Shown here piece by piece: positions 8,022 through 16,790 of a stretch of DNA of 64,000 nt. Source of the DNA: Candidatus Thiodiazotropha endolucinida (GTDB taxonomy: Bacteria > Pseudomonadota > Gammaproteobacteria > Chromatiales > Chromatiaceae). The stretch covers positions 1 to 64,000 of the forward strand of contig NZ_MARB01000009.1 in NCBI RefSeq assembly GCF_001715975.1. Direction: 5' to 3'. Position 1 is the stretch's first letter. Every line of letters begins with the position of its first letter. The notes under the pieces were generated by a model. That model did no database searches. It was not told the origin of the DNA and saw nothing but the letters and a program-made list of their open reading frames with translations. The position numbers were made by a program, and so were the translations under genes.

Positions 8022-8303
8022 ATGACTGAACTGAAAATTCTCTGCGAACACCGCCCCTCCGCCATGAAGCTGGAGATCCAGGGGGTCTACGACTGGCCGA
8101 TCTGGGAGAAGGAGGCCTCGAAGTTCGATTGGGAGTACACCCAAACCGAGACCTGCTACATCCTGCGCGGCAAGTTCATCGTCACCCCGGAGGGGGGCGA
8201 GCCCCAGGCGTTCGGCCGTGGCGATCTGATCACCTTTCCCGCAGGCATGAAGTGCACCTGGGAGATCACCAAAGACGTGGAAAAACACTACACCTTTGAA
8301 TAG
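8022..8303 (+). CDS. Small cupin-domain protein (DUF861/EutQ-like)
   Basis: A 93-residue single cupin barrel. Motif 1 resembles ETCYILRGKFIVTPEGGE and motif 2 is FGRGDLITFPAGMKCTWEI, the usual glycine and proline framework. The metal ligands are reduced: there is no clear HxH, so metal binding is uncertain. Members of this small family are mostly uncharacterised or linked to ureidoglycolate and sugar metabolism. The gene is monocistronic, between the HEPN module and the Fic gene. The ATG at 8022 follows CGGATAAC; the start is the only reasonable one. Confidence 0.8.
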   Translation: MTELKILCEHRPSAMKLEIQGVYDWPIWEKEASKFDWEYTQTETCYILRGKFIVTPEGGEPQAFGRGDLITFPAGMKCTWEITKDVEKHYTFE

Positions 8304-8484
8304 TTGTCGTCCTGCCTGATGACCAAAGCCGCAAAATCCCAGCAGCACACCCCTATGATGCACTGGTGTTACACTATTGTTTTTTAACGATTATTTAGAA
8401 TATTTCCTTAATAAGTTACACATTAAGTTACAGTTTTTTGAGCCCTTACGAGGTTCAACCTCTTCCTTTCTCCGGTCGGCGACT

Positions 8485-8580
8485 CAGCAGGCGAATATCT
8501 ACTCGACACAATAAGCGAACCATGGTACAACATGATTAGCGAAATATATCACAGCTTAATTAGCGAATACTATTCCAAAA
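8485..8580 (+). promoter_or_regulatory. Four iterated GCGAA repeats with exact 24-bp period
   Basis: GCGAA begins at 8491, 8515, 8539 and 8563, exactly 24 bp apart each time. The last three share a longer form, ATAAGCGAA (8511), ATTAGCGAA (8535) and ATTAGCGAA (8559). The array ends right before the start codon of the Fic gene. It looks like an iterated operator for cooperative binding, most simply by the AbiEi-like N-terminal domain of the adjacent Fic protein. The rest of the gap 8304-8484 shows only AT-rich, promoter-like sequence. Confidence 0.65.
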
Positions 8581-8584
8581 GACC

Positions 8585-10138
8585 ATGGCAAAACCTTCTG
8601 AAAAACTGGCCGAATCCCTGGAGGCGCTCCACGAACTGCAAGCACAAGGCACAGTCGCCATACGCTCTGCCGACCTGTCGCGGACCCATCGGGAGCGCCT
8701 GCTTCGCAATGGCTTTCTGCAAGAAGTAATCAAAGGCTGGTATGTCCCTACACGCCCGGACGAGACAGCCGGCGAAAGCACCGCCTGGTATGCCGCTTTC
8801 TGGCCATTCTGCGCTGCCTATCTCCAACACCTCAAGGGTAACGACTGGTGTCTGTCGCCGGAACAATCCCTGTCAATCCATGCCGAGAACTGGACCGTCC
8901 CGCGCCAGTTACTGGTCCGGGCCATCAAGGCGCGCAATAACATCACGGCCTTGCCACATAACACATCGCTACTGGATATCCGGGCCACATTGCCAGACAG
9001 CAAGGATATCGTGGAAAAAAACGGCCTGCGTCTGTTTTCGCTCCCAGCGGCGCTGATCGCCTGCGCGCCGGGCTATTTTCAGCAAAACCCCACCGATATG
9101 CGCGCCGCCCTGTCGATGGTGCGCGATGCCTCGGAAGTGCTGGACCGGCTGCTGGAAGGCGGGCACAGCACCATCGCCGGGCGGCTTGCCGGCGCGTTCC
9201 GCAATATTGGCCGTGAGCGGATCGCTGACGACATCACCAACACCATGCGCACGGCCGGATACGACGTGCGCGAGAATGATCCCTTCGAGACGCAGATTCC
9301 CGTAATCCTACCGGCGAGGGAACAGTCCCCCTATGTCAATCGCATTCGCCTGATGTGGCAGGAAATGCGGGAAAAGATCATCGAGCGCTTTCCCAAAGCA
9401 CCCGGCCAGCCCAAGGACATCAAGGCCTATCTCAAACACGTCGAGGATGTTTACGTCTCAGACGCCTATCATTCCTTGTCTATTGAAGGCTATCGTGTCA
9501 GCCCTGAACTGATCGAGCGCGTACGCAGTGGTAACTGGAATCCGGACGAAGACGAGAATGACAGGGAACATCGTAATGCGCTTGCCGCCCGCGGCTACTG
9601 GCAGGCCTATCAAGCCGTGCGGGAAAGTGTTGGTAAAGTCTTGCAAGGTAACAATCCCGGCACCGTCGTTGATGACGATCACCGGATATGGTATCGGGAA
9701 ATGTTTGCACCGGGCGTAACAGCGGGATTGCTACGCGCCGCCGATCTCGCCGGTTATCGCAACGGGCCCGTTTATATTCGTCGGTCAATGCATGTACCGC
9801 CCAGTTGTGAAGCTGTGCGCGATGCCATGCCTGCTTTTTTTGACCTGCTGCGCGACGAAACAGATCCGTCCGTTCGTGTCGTACTCGGGCATTTTATCTT
9901 CGTGTACATCCATCCCTATATGGACGGCAACGGCCGCATAGGGCGATTTCTAATGAACGTGATGTTGGCCAGTGGAGGCTATCCCTGGACCGTTGTTCCC
10001 TTGCAACGGCGGGATGCCTACATGGATGCATTGGAACAAGCCAGCGTAAATCACAACATCGTGCCCTTCACGGATTTTCTGTCTCGTCTTGTCAAAGATG
10101 GATTGAAGGGAAAGGCCGCTCCCAAATTTCCGATTTGA
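8585..10138 (+). CDS. Fic-domain protein with N-terminal AbiEi-like DNA-binding domain
   Basis: A 517-residue protein. Residues 15-60 (GTVAIRSADLSR, then RNGFLQEVIKGWYVPTRP) match the winged helix of AbiEi-type antitoxins. The central part has the inhibitory motif SLSIEG at about residue 297, and the Fic core HPYMDGNGRIGRFLMN lies at about residues 444-459. The catalytic His, the acidic residue and the Arg are all present, so AMP transfer to a target protein is expected, held in check by the SLSIEG helix. The fusion of regulator and enzyme suggests a self-contained toxin-antitoxin unit that binds the repeats just upstream. The ATG at 8585 is the first in frame. The next gene is convergent, 189 bp away. 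Confidence 0.85.
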   Translation: MAKPSEKLAESLEALHELQAQGTVAIRSADLSRTHRERLLRNGFLQEVIKGWYVPTRPDETAGESTAWYAAFWPFCAAYLQHLKGNDWCLSPEQSLSIHAENWTVPRQLLVRAIKARNNITALPHNTSLLDIRATLPDSKDIVEKNGLRLFSLPAALIACAPGYFQQNPTDMRAALSMVRDASEVLDRLLEGGHSTIAGRLAGAFRNIGRERIADDITNTMRTAGYDVRENDPFETQIPVILPAREQSPYVNRIRLMWQEMREKIIERFPKAPGQPKDIKAYLKHVEDVYVSDAYHSLSIEGYRVSPELIERVRSGNWNPDEDENDREHRNALAARGYWQAYQAVRESVGKVLQGNNPGTVVDDDHRIWYREMFAPGVTAGLLRAADLAGYRNGPVYIRRSMHVPPSCEAVRDAMPAFFDLLRDETDPSVRVVLGHFIFVYIHPYMDGNGRIGRFLMNVMLASGGYPWTVVPLQRRDAYMDALEQASVNHNIVPFTDFLSRLVKDGLKGKAAPKFPI

Positions 10139-10327
10139 TTCAGTTTGCCGTTTCTTGGAGACGTTTCTTGTTCCGCCGACACAAGCGATGACGCGTGGGA
10201 AGACTTTCACCTATAAGTGGGAACCAGGCGGTCCCTGGGCTTGACTGCATTGTTCTCAGACTAACGGTGGCAAATGCTGAACATCCCTGGCAGACAATTC
10301 AATCGGGAAATGTGACTCACCCTGTAT

Positions 10328-11407
10328 TCAAATCTTCAATTCAGCATCCCACCACTTCGAAATCTGGCTTTCCGAAACAAATTCCTGATCTACAGCTTGT
10401 TCCCGGCAGAGGACTGCTAATGGCTGGATATCGTCTCCATATGAATTGGGCACCTGCCCTACCTTCCCCACCGCCTTACAATAGGGATGCCCCCCACCTT
10501 CGCGCAAATAATCCACCATCGGCTGATATAGTCCACTCAGCATTATGTTCTGATTGTACTTACGTAGTCTTTCGAAGATCGCAAGGCCCTCAAGGTCTAG
10601 ATCCCCCCAAAAGCAAACTCGGTCATGCCGAAGAAGAATATCCCAACCAGGTGGGCTACCTTTCCGAACCAGCGTCCTCGGGGGCATCCTGCTTTCAAGA
10701 ATCGCGGCAAGCTGCTCACCATGTTGGCTGTACTTCAGACTCAGTCCATAACCATAGGTACACACCCAAGCTGCCCTGTCCGTACCCAGAACATCAATCG
10801 CGCGCTCGAAGGCGTGTGGGTTTTCAACTAATACTACTACGCGAGGATCGGGTGGGCCTGCCACCATGACATATCCGGGAAAGGTCGGGAAACGACTGAC
10901 ATCAATACCGAACTGCCGCAAAGACGCGGTTGGCAAAGTGTCCAACAACTTTGACGAGCCGAGTAGATACCGGGCACTGACCTCAAACCTAGGCGTGTTG
11001 TGCAGACACTCTTGGTCTTGCTTCAATGAGATGAGACCATTCAATAGCCTCGACATCTCGGATGAATGGAACCCCTCCATGACTTCAGCCAAAGGTTCCA
11101 ATGCCGCGTATTCGTCCTTAACTTTGGCCGCATGTTCCAGCACATCACGCCAGATATCTGCCGTTGGATTGGATTCTTCCGGAAGATGGACAGTTACCTT
11201 GCTGAGGGGCTCGTCTCGTAGCCAATCATCGCATACAAGGATTCCTTCTGTGCGCAGCTCACGGAACACCCGGAGTACATCCGTGCGATCGCATTGGAGA
11301 TCACGCACGAGTCGCTCAACTAATCCGTTCCCACGTAATGAGGCACTCGTCCGGGCTCTCTTTCGGAGATTATTGGTAATGCGGTCGCGCAACAACATGT
11401 AGCTCAT
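10328..11407 (-). CDS. jetD: JetD-like Toprim nuclease subunit (DUF3322/DUF2220)
   Basis: A 359-residue protein, the last gene of the ten-gene minus-strand chain. The N-terminal half is a winged-helix arm domain. The C-terminal half is a Toprim domain with VVVLVENPHAF (catalytic Glu) and CFWGDLDLEGLAIF (Asp-x-Asp), the family hallmark of Wadjet JetD. In Wadjet, JetD cuts plasmid DNA after the JetABC motor has extruded a loop. All Toprim acidic residues are present. It overlaps jetC by four bases (ATGA), so translation is coupled. The DNA between here and the Fic gene shows no gene. The family call is strong, though the partner JetC is unusual. Confidence 0.85.
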   Translation of the reverse strand: MSYMLLRDRITNNLRKRARTSASLRGNGLVERLVRDLQCDRTDVLRVFRELRTEGILVCDDWLRDEPLSKVTVHLPEESNPTADIWRDVLEHAAKVKDEYAALEPLAEVMEGFHSSEMSRLLNGLISLKQDQECLHNTPRFEVSARYLLGSSKLLDTLPTASLRQFGIDVSRFPTFPGYVMVAGPPDPRVVVLVENPHAFERAIDVLGTDRAAWVCTYGYGLSLKYSQHGEQLAAILESRMPPRTLVRKGSPPGWDILLRHDRVCFWGDLDLEGLAIFERLRKYNQNIMLSGLYQPMVDYLREGGGHPYCKAVGKVGQVPNSYGDDIQPLAVLCREQAVDQEFVSESQISKWWDAELKI

Positions 11408-14400
11408 CCATCAATCACAGATGGCCGCGTCTCCTTGCGGATCTCGGCCACCTGCACCGTGTCAGCCAAAGTACTGGTCTCTTCGCTGTGCTCATCGATA
11501 CTGACCCAACCGCCGGAACCATTGCGACCGGTGATTACCTTCCCCAAGAGCAGTACAGGAAACACATCGAAGTCGTTCGTGTATTTCGTGTTATGTATCA
11601 AGCCGATCAACTGAAACCGCCCTCGGGTATTACGAATGCCACTCATGGCTTCCCGGATAAGTTGCTCATCAGATAGGTCTGAGAACAGCCCATCAATAAA
11701 GAGAATGCTCTGAGCACGCTCTCTAGCACGCCGACGTGCGGAAACACGTGAGATAGATCCTTGTAGTTCTCTAGATATAGCAAACTCAGCCAGCCGAATA
11801 ATCCACTGTAAGGTCATGGCCGTGCGCTGCCCGCTACTGAGACTCTGAGTTAAGGGCCGTGGACGTTCATCATTTCGAATATGAGGACTTACATACTTAA
11901 CCGAAGGTGATCTGAAAATACGACGATAGGTATTTTGCCGGATAAGATCACGCAGCCGCCCTCGGTATTGATCATCACTCTCGGTATTTTCCATTCCTCG
12001 CTTTTGTCGCTTCTTACGTGCCGCTTCCTCTTCATCCAACGTAGCGATTATATTTTCTATCAATGCTTCCGATTCTTCACGCGAAATCATATCCGCTGAT
12101 ACTTGGAAATGCGCGGGCTCATCACCGTGCTTGGCCCTAGCCACACGTTTAAACAAATCCAGATTGTCCTGTGCCGATTCAATAAAGTAACCGATCCGCT
12201 TTGTCACTAGTGAGCGGCTCTCACTCTCAGCCTCTGCGGCCTGCTCATATAGAGATCGCTCTCGCTCATAGATCTCACGGATATCCCGTGCCATCGCAAT
12301 GACTAGTTGCGTACCGCTAAGATCCAGAACCGTTTGCAGTCTCTCTCGTTCGACGTCGCTTAACCCTTCATGCTTGCTCGCTTGCTGCACTGACTCAAGA
12401 AATGCATTCTTGTGACTGTCACTCTGATTTTTCAGGCTACGCAGCTCTTGTAGGTCCCTTTCAATCTCCATCTGACTTAGCAGATCCTGGAGCGCCTCCG
12501 CCTCTCGAACCACCTCCGCCAGGTCATCGCTTCTCTCGACAGCCACGCGTAGCACTTCGGCTTGTTGGAAAATCTCATTGGATTCCAATTGTTCGCGATC
12601 AATATCACTCCCCGACAGATCGAGAGCCACCCTGGACGCCGGTTGAAAATGCTGTTGAGCCAACTGAGCCGCCTGATCGATAGCCTTCATTGCACCGTCC
12701 AAGGGCTTGCGGCGCGAAATTAATTCGTCCCGCTTCTCGGACACGCGATCAACTTCTGCCTTCACCTTTGTCAGTTCACCCTTCTTTTTGGCGATCAGCC
12801 CGTTGATATCCTCTCCCTCTCGTGCCCGTTGGATTGCAGTCAGGTATGCTGCCGCCCGGACCAGATTCAGACGGTACTCCTTGCGGGCATTCGCCCGTCT
12901 GAATGCTTCTTCTAGTTCCTGCTCACGGTGTGGTGCGTACTTGAGGAACTCGACACCGCCTTCAATCGAGAACTGCTTCGCCTGTTCCAGTAACGACCGA
13001 AGATCAGCAGGGTACGCTTCCTCCAAACGCCGCCGTGCCCCAGTCACGTCCTGAACCAATGTTTCGCGATGAATTCGATTCTTTTCCACTGCGCGCCGGA
13101 GGTCATCCAGCAGACGTTCCTGTTCCTCTAGGTTGTGGGTTACCTCATCACGTTTCCTTTGACCACCGAGCCGGTCAAACTCCCGAGCTGCCCGAATGGC
13201 ATTCAATGATTCGTCCGATGCGCGCTGTTTTAAGATCGGTAGACGGTCTTCGAGAGCCTTCAGATGCTCACGCTGTCGCGTTAGCTCCGATTCAGCACTG
13301 GCCTCGACCGCGAGTTGCGCCTTACGGGCCAGTACGATCAGGGGCGCGCTTTCGGACGTTGCTTTTAACCTGCGCTCGATCTCGCCTGCCTCTTGAACCA
13401 AATTGCCAATGAGACTATCCAGACGTTCCTTCTCGCGTTCGACGAGGCCCGGATCTAGCAGGCACGCGACAGCCCGTGTGGTCACACCGGCAATCAGCCC
13501 GTAGTAAAACTCCTGGTCCTTATCAGCCTTCAAATTCCCTTCCCGTGCAAAGGACTCCAAGGCAGTGGCCATAAACACGGGGATCTGGAGATCGTATTGA
13601 GCAAGACATGCTGCTGCCGCGAGAGCTGCGTCATCCGTTGCTGCCACCGGTGCAAATAGGACCGCAGAGAAACACGAAAGCACTTCACGCCGCCGATCAT
13701 CATCCAAACTCATTGCTTCGATTGTCCGATGTAGCGGAGTAAAAGGGACGTTTGCTGCCTCAAGATAATCCAACGCTTGTCTGGCAGACGGGCTGGCCGC
13801 AACCTGTTCCTCCTCGAGGTCCTGACGCTGACGCGTTAGTTCGGACTTTTCCCGCGCTACTACTGGCTTACGCGCCTGGAGCGTGGCTCGTTCTTCCTCA
13901 CATGCTGACAACCAATCGATTGGAGAGGAGGCCCCCGTCTCGCTGTAAAACCGCGTCAGATCGTCCATCATTGATTTGAACTCTACGATCTTCTCGCGCG
14001 TGGCGTTAATATCAGCTTCCGCCTGCACCTTTTCCTGAACCACCTTGTTATCCAGCCGGATGGGAGATTCATCGCCGAACACCCTGACATAGATCCCGAG
14101 ACCTGCGTCCAGTCGAGCGAACTGTTCCACCAAGCTCCTGTAACGGGTGACCGCTGACTCTCCTTCTAATGACTTCTCATGTAGAGTTCGCCCTTCGTCT
14201 TCTGCTTGATCCTTCTGACGGCTGACCTCATCTAGGCGCTGAACGGCACTTTGCTTCTCTTCCTCGTGTTGCTGGTGAACTATTTCTGGATCGGCCGACC
14301 CTGGGAATCGACGGATAAAGTCATCCCATTGTGGCTTCCGTGCATCGATACGCGTCCTCTCGGCAAGAAATTCCATCCGAGCCTGATCAGCCTCTTGATA

Positions 14401-15990
14401 CTCAACCACTACCTGTTCTGCTGTACGACCCGGGTCACTCCACTCGTCTTCAGTGAATTCTCCGCTGGCCTGTACATCTCTGTACGCGGCCTCATCTTCT
14501 TTCATACGCGTTTGCTGATCGCGCAGTCCATCGAGTTCGTGTGCAATCGTATTACTGCGTTCCTGCTGGCTCTCCAAATCCCGTCCCAACTGCTCGATAT
14601 CGTATTCAAGTTCATTTCGCTCAGTGCGATACCGATTACGATGCGCTTCCTGACTCAAGAACCACGTCTCAAGATCATCGAGCAGCTCCAACGCCATCTG
14701 TCGAGTAAGACCATTAGCCCACTTACTACTCGATTCAACCAGTTCACGCGCCGCCGGTGGAGTGTAGGAACTGGGTTTTTGGCCCGAGCGCTCCCCGGAC
14801 GAACTATCACAAGGTATAACAATAGCTTGCGTAATTTTACGCCCTTCTGAATGAACCCGGCGAGCACGCTGATTCAGAGCTCCGACTGATTCCCCAGTCA
14901 AGCTTGCAATGCCGGTATCGAGAACCCGATAGTCCCGATCTCCTGGTTCAATAATGATGCTAGCCTTTAGCATAGAGATATGATTCTTCCCGGTTGGTGA
15001 TTCAGGGATCCCCGGCAGCGGTTGTTCTTGCACCAAATTCCTAAGTAGCACAACGTCTTGAGCCATACGCATTCGTTGCTGCTCATACTGTTTCTGCGCC
15101 TGTTCAGCATCCGCCGCCTTCTGTGCGTTTTCGGCCAGAACACCTAGCACCTCTTCCACCTTTTCCAACTCGACCTTTTTTCGAAGGGTGTTGTGGCGCG
15201 TGCGAATCACATCCATCACAGCATTGAGGATGGTATCCTCGAACTCGTGTTCACCTTCTTCTCCTTCTCGATCCATGAGACCGGACAACAATTCGGGGGC
15301 GATGACTTCATAGAAGAAAGTGACATCATAGTTCTCACCCTTGCGACTCTTAAGAGCAAACAGCTCTGCACTCTTGTCGCCGCCTCCTCGCTTTTGATAC
15401 TCCGCTTGGCGTCGCATGCTGATGGGGGAAACATGCAGGCTCAACTCTGCAATCCAGTCCTCTCGGACTGGATTATGTCTATTGCGCTCTGCGGCTTTTA
15501 GCACTGCCCGAAATTCTTTGTTAGGCAACAAAGTTAGAGCACCGCCAGTTGTATTGGCTACCGGTACTTGTTCCAGGCTGCCGCGGTAATAGTAGAAGTT
15601 GATGCTCCCTGCCGACCGATAGCCATACATACCAAACACCCAGGTTTCTTTGCCGGCTACCGGCGATCCCTGCTGGACAAAAAAATCATCTTGCGCTGCC
15701 GTACCCCGTTCAGGGACGACGAATTCAATACGAATATGTGAGTAGTAACCATCACGCTCCGGCGCCATCTTTTCGCGGGTACGAGAAATCAGCTGCGGAT
15801 CTCGCGTGAGTAGGGCAAGCCACGCCTCAACATTGCTGGTCTTGCCTACCCCGTTCGTCATGTTCATTGCCGTGGACTGACCATGGAAGTTGAAGGTCAC
15901 AACGCGATAACGCGGATTCCATGTTTCCGACTCCCCCTCACCATTGAGGTTAAGGAAATTGGCGACTTCTATGCGATTGATCGTCGACAC
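11404..15990 (-). CDS. jetC: SMC/MukB-like ATPase, JetC-type but divergent
   Basis: A 1528-residue SMC-like motor subunit. The N-terminal P-loop is TNGVGKTS at residues 45-52, lacking the first glycine of the usual GxxGxGKS/T. A long coiled coil with a central hinge-like part follows. At the C-terminus are an ABC signature SLSSGQR (about 1383) and a Walker B stretch ILFIDGLFSDLS (about 1429). The residue after the Walker B Asp is Gly1434 (codon at 11689-11691), where JetC and MukB have the hydrolytic Glu. It is also longer than usual JetC and closer to MukB in size. The gene starts two bases after the jetB stop. It probably forms a loop-extruding complex with JetA and JetB, but its ATPase chemistry must differ or be weak. 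Confidence 0.8.
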   Translation of the reverse strand: MSTINRIEVANFLNLNGEGESETWNPRYRVVTFNFHGQSTAMNMTNGVGKTSNVEAWLALLTRDPQLISRTREKMAPERDGYYSHIRIEFVVPERGTAAQDDFFVQQGSPVAGKETWVFGMYGYRSAGSINFYYYRGSLEQVPVANTTGGALTLLPNKEFRAVLKAAERNRHNPVREDWIAELSLHVSPISMRRQAEYQKRGGGDKSAELFALKSRKGENYDVTFFYEVIAPELLSGLMDREGEEGEHEFEDTILNAVMDVIRTRHNTLRKKVELEKVEEVLGVLAENAQKAADAEQAQKQYEQQRMRMAQDVVLLRNLVQEQPLPGIPESPTGKNHISMLKASIIIEPGDRDYRVLDTGIASLTGESVGALNQRARRVHSEGRKITQAIVIPCDSSSGERSGQKPSSYTPPAARELVESSSKWANGLTRQMALELLDDLETWFLSQEAHRNRYRTERNELEYDIEQLGRDLESQQERSNTIAHELDGLRDQQTRMKEDEAAYRDVQASGEFTEDEWSDPGRTAEQVVVEYQEADQARMEFLAERTRIDARKPQWDDFIRRFPGSADPEIVHQQHEEEKQSAVQRLDEVSRQKDQAEDEGRTLHEKSLEGESAVTRYRSLVEQFARLDAGLGIYVRVFGDESPIRLDNKVVQEKVQAEADINATREKIVEFKSMMDDLTRFYSETGASSPIDWLSACEEERATLQARKPVVAREKSELTRQRQDLEEEQVAASPSARQALDYLEAANVPFTPLHRTIEAMSLDDDRRREVLSCFSAVLFAPVAATDDAALAAAACLAQYDLQIPVFMATALESFAREGNLKADKDQEFYYGLIAGVTTRAVACLLDPGLVEREKERLDSLIGNLVQEAGEIERRLKATSESAPLIVLARKAQLAVEASAESELTRQREHLKALEDRLPILKQRASDESLNAIRAAREFDRLGGQRKRDEVTHNLEEQERLLDDLRRAVEKNRIHRETLVQDVTGARRRLEEAYPADLRSLLEQAKQFSIEGGVEFLKYAPHREQELEEAFRRANARKEYRLNLVRAAAYLTAIQRAREGEDINGLIAKKKGELTKVKAEVDRVSEKRDELISRRKPLDGAMKAIDQAAQLAQQHFQPASRVALDLSGSDIDREQLESNEIFQQAEVLRVAVERSDDLAEVVREAEALQDLLSQMEIERDLQELRSLKNQSDSHKNAFLESVQQASKHEGLSDVERERLQTVLDLSGTQLVIAMARDIREIYERERSLYEQAAEAESESRSLVTKRIGYFIESAQDNLDLFKRVARAKHGDEPAHFQVSADMISREESEALIENIIATLDEEEAARKKRQKRGMENTESDDQYRGRLRDLIRQNTYRRIFRSPSVKYVSPHIRNDERPRPLTQSLSSGQRTAMTLQWIIRLAEFAISRELQGSISRVSARRRARERAQSILFIDGLFSDLSDEQLIREAMSGIRNTRGRFQLIGLIHNTKYTNDFDVFPVLLLGKVITGRNGSGGWVSIDEHSEETSTLADTVQVAEIRKETRPSVIDG

Positions 15991-15992
15991 GG

Positions 15993-16790
15993 TTACTCCG
16001 TTTCCTCCGGCCAGGCTTCTTCCTCTTCGCCTTTTTCAGCTACCGGCGCGGAGATGTTAACAATGTTGGACAGTGCATCCTCGTCCGGAAGGACGTGCTG
16101 CAGAGTCCGACTAAAGCTTTGGCTGATCTCCACAGCACCCAGCAAGGTTTGCTCAAAAACGCCGCTGTCGGCACGCCCAAGCAATCCGGAGTCCACCATC
16201 AGTCCTAGAAATGCGCGGACTCGTTTGGCAATATCAGTGCCGCGTTCATCCGATAGGATCTCATAGACACGTTGTTCTGCCCCAGCATCAAGACCAATGC
16301 CTCGAACCCGTTCAATGTGATCCCGTACTCCCTGAATTAGGGTCTCCTCTTCAAAGGCGCTGTCCAGATACCCAGAGATCGCCGACACCGCCCGCCCTTT
16401 GCGGCTGTACAGCAGCGCCAAGTGGATTAGCCAGATATGCAGATACCAGACTGCCGCTACCTCCCGGGTATCATCCCGCAACTTCATGCGCGCCATCACT
16501 TGATCAATCGAAAAGAATGCTGGAGGTGTGGCTTCCGGACTGCGTGCAAGTACCCATACCCGCCCACCCGTGGTGATACCCGGCATGTCCGTATCCGTGA
16601 ACTCGATCAGATCCAATCCTTGGCCCGCGAGAAAACGATTCATCTGCTCAAGGCCTTCTGTGCCGGAGTCGATTAAGATGCCCGCCAGTTCACTTTCGTT
16701 GCGCCGCAACTTCCGGTTACGCGGGCGTGATTCAATGCACCGGTAGCGCATGAGAAAGGCGTGCAACTGCCCCATATCATTCAGGTCCAT
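15993..16790 (-). CDS. jetB: JetB / MukE-like subunit
   Basis: A 265-residue protein with an acidic C-terminus (EKGEEEEAWPEETE). Winged-helix features like MukE/MksE and JetB (the KITE subunits) are visible but not strongly conserved, and the assignment relies on position between the kleisin-like and SMC-like genes and on size. KITE proteins dimerise on the kleisin and contact DNA near the motor heads. It overlaps jetA by 14 bp and is followed two bases later by jetC, so the three are one translation-coupled unit. The start is the first ATG, inside the end of jetA. Confidence 0.7.
   Translation of the reverse strand: MDLNDMGQLHAFLMRYRCIESRPRNRKLRRNESELAGILIDSGTEGLEQMNRFLAGQGLDLIEFTDTDMPGITTGGRVWVLARSPEATPPAFFSIDQVMARMKLRDDTREVAAVWYLHIWLIHLALLYSRKGRAVSAISGYLDSAFEEETLIQGVRDHIERVRGIGLDAGAEQRVYEILSDERGTDIAKRVRAFLGLMVDSGLLGRADSGVFEQTLLGAVEISQSFSRTLQHVLPDEDALSNIVNISAPVAEKGEEEEAWPEETE

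Noticed and set aside
8485-8580. CRISPR array or plasmid-type replication iterons
   Set aside because: Only about 9 bases repeat in each 24-bp unit, there are four units, no cas or rep gene is near, and the array abuts a start codon. An operator is the better reading. No CRISPR was seen elsewhere.
14251-14850. Long plus-strand frame opposite jetC
   Set aside because: It lies wholly inside the coiled-coil part of the SMC-like gene and has a composition expected of an antisense shadow.
11404-15990. Canonical Wadjet JetC
   Set aside because: JetD and gene order fit Wadjet, but the length, altered P-loop and Asp-Gly Walker B do not. I therefore call the set Wadjet-like rather than assign a type.
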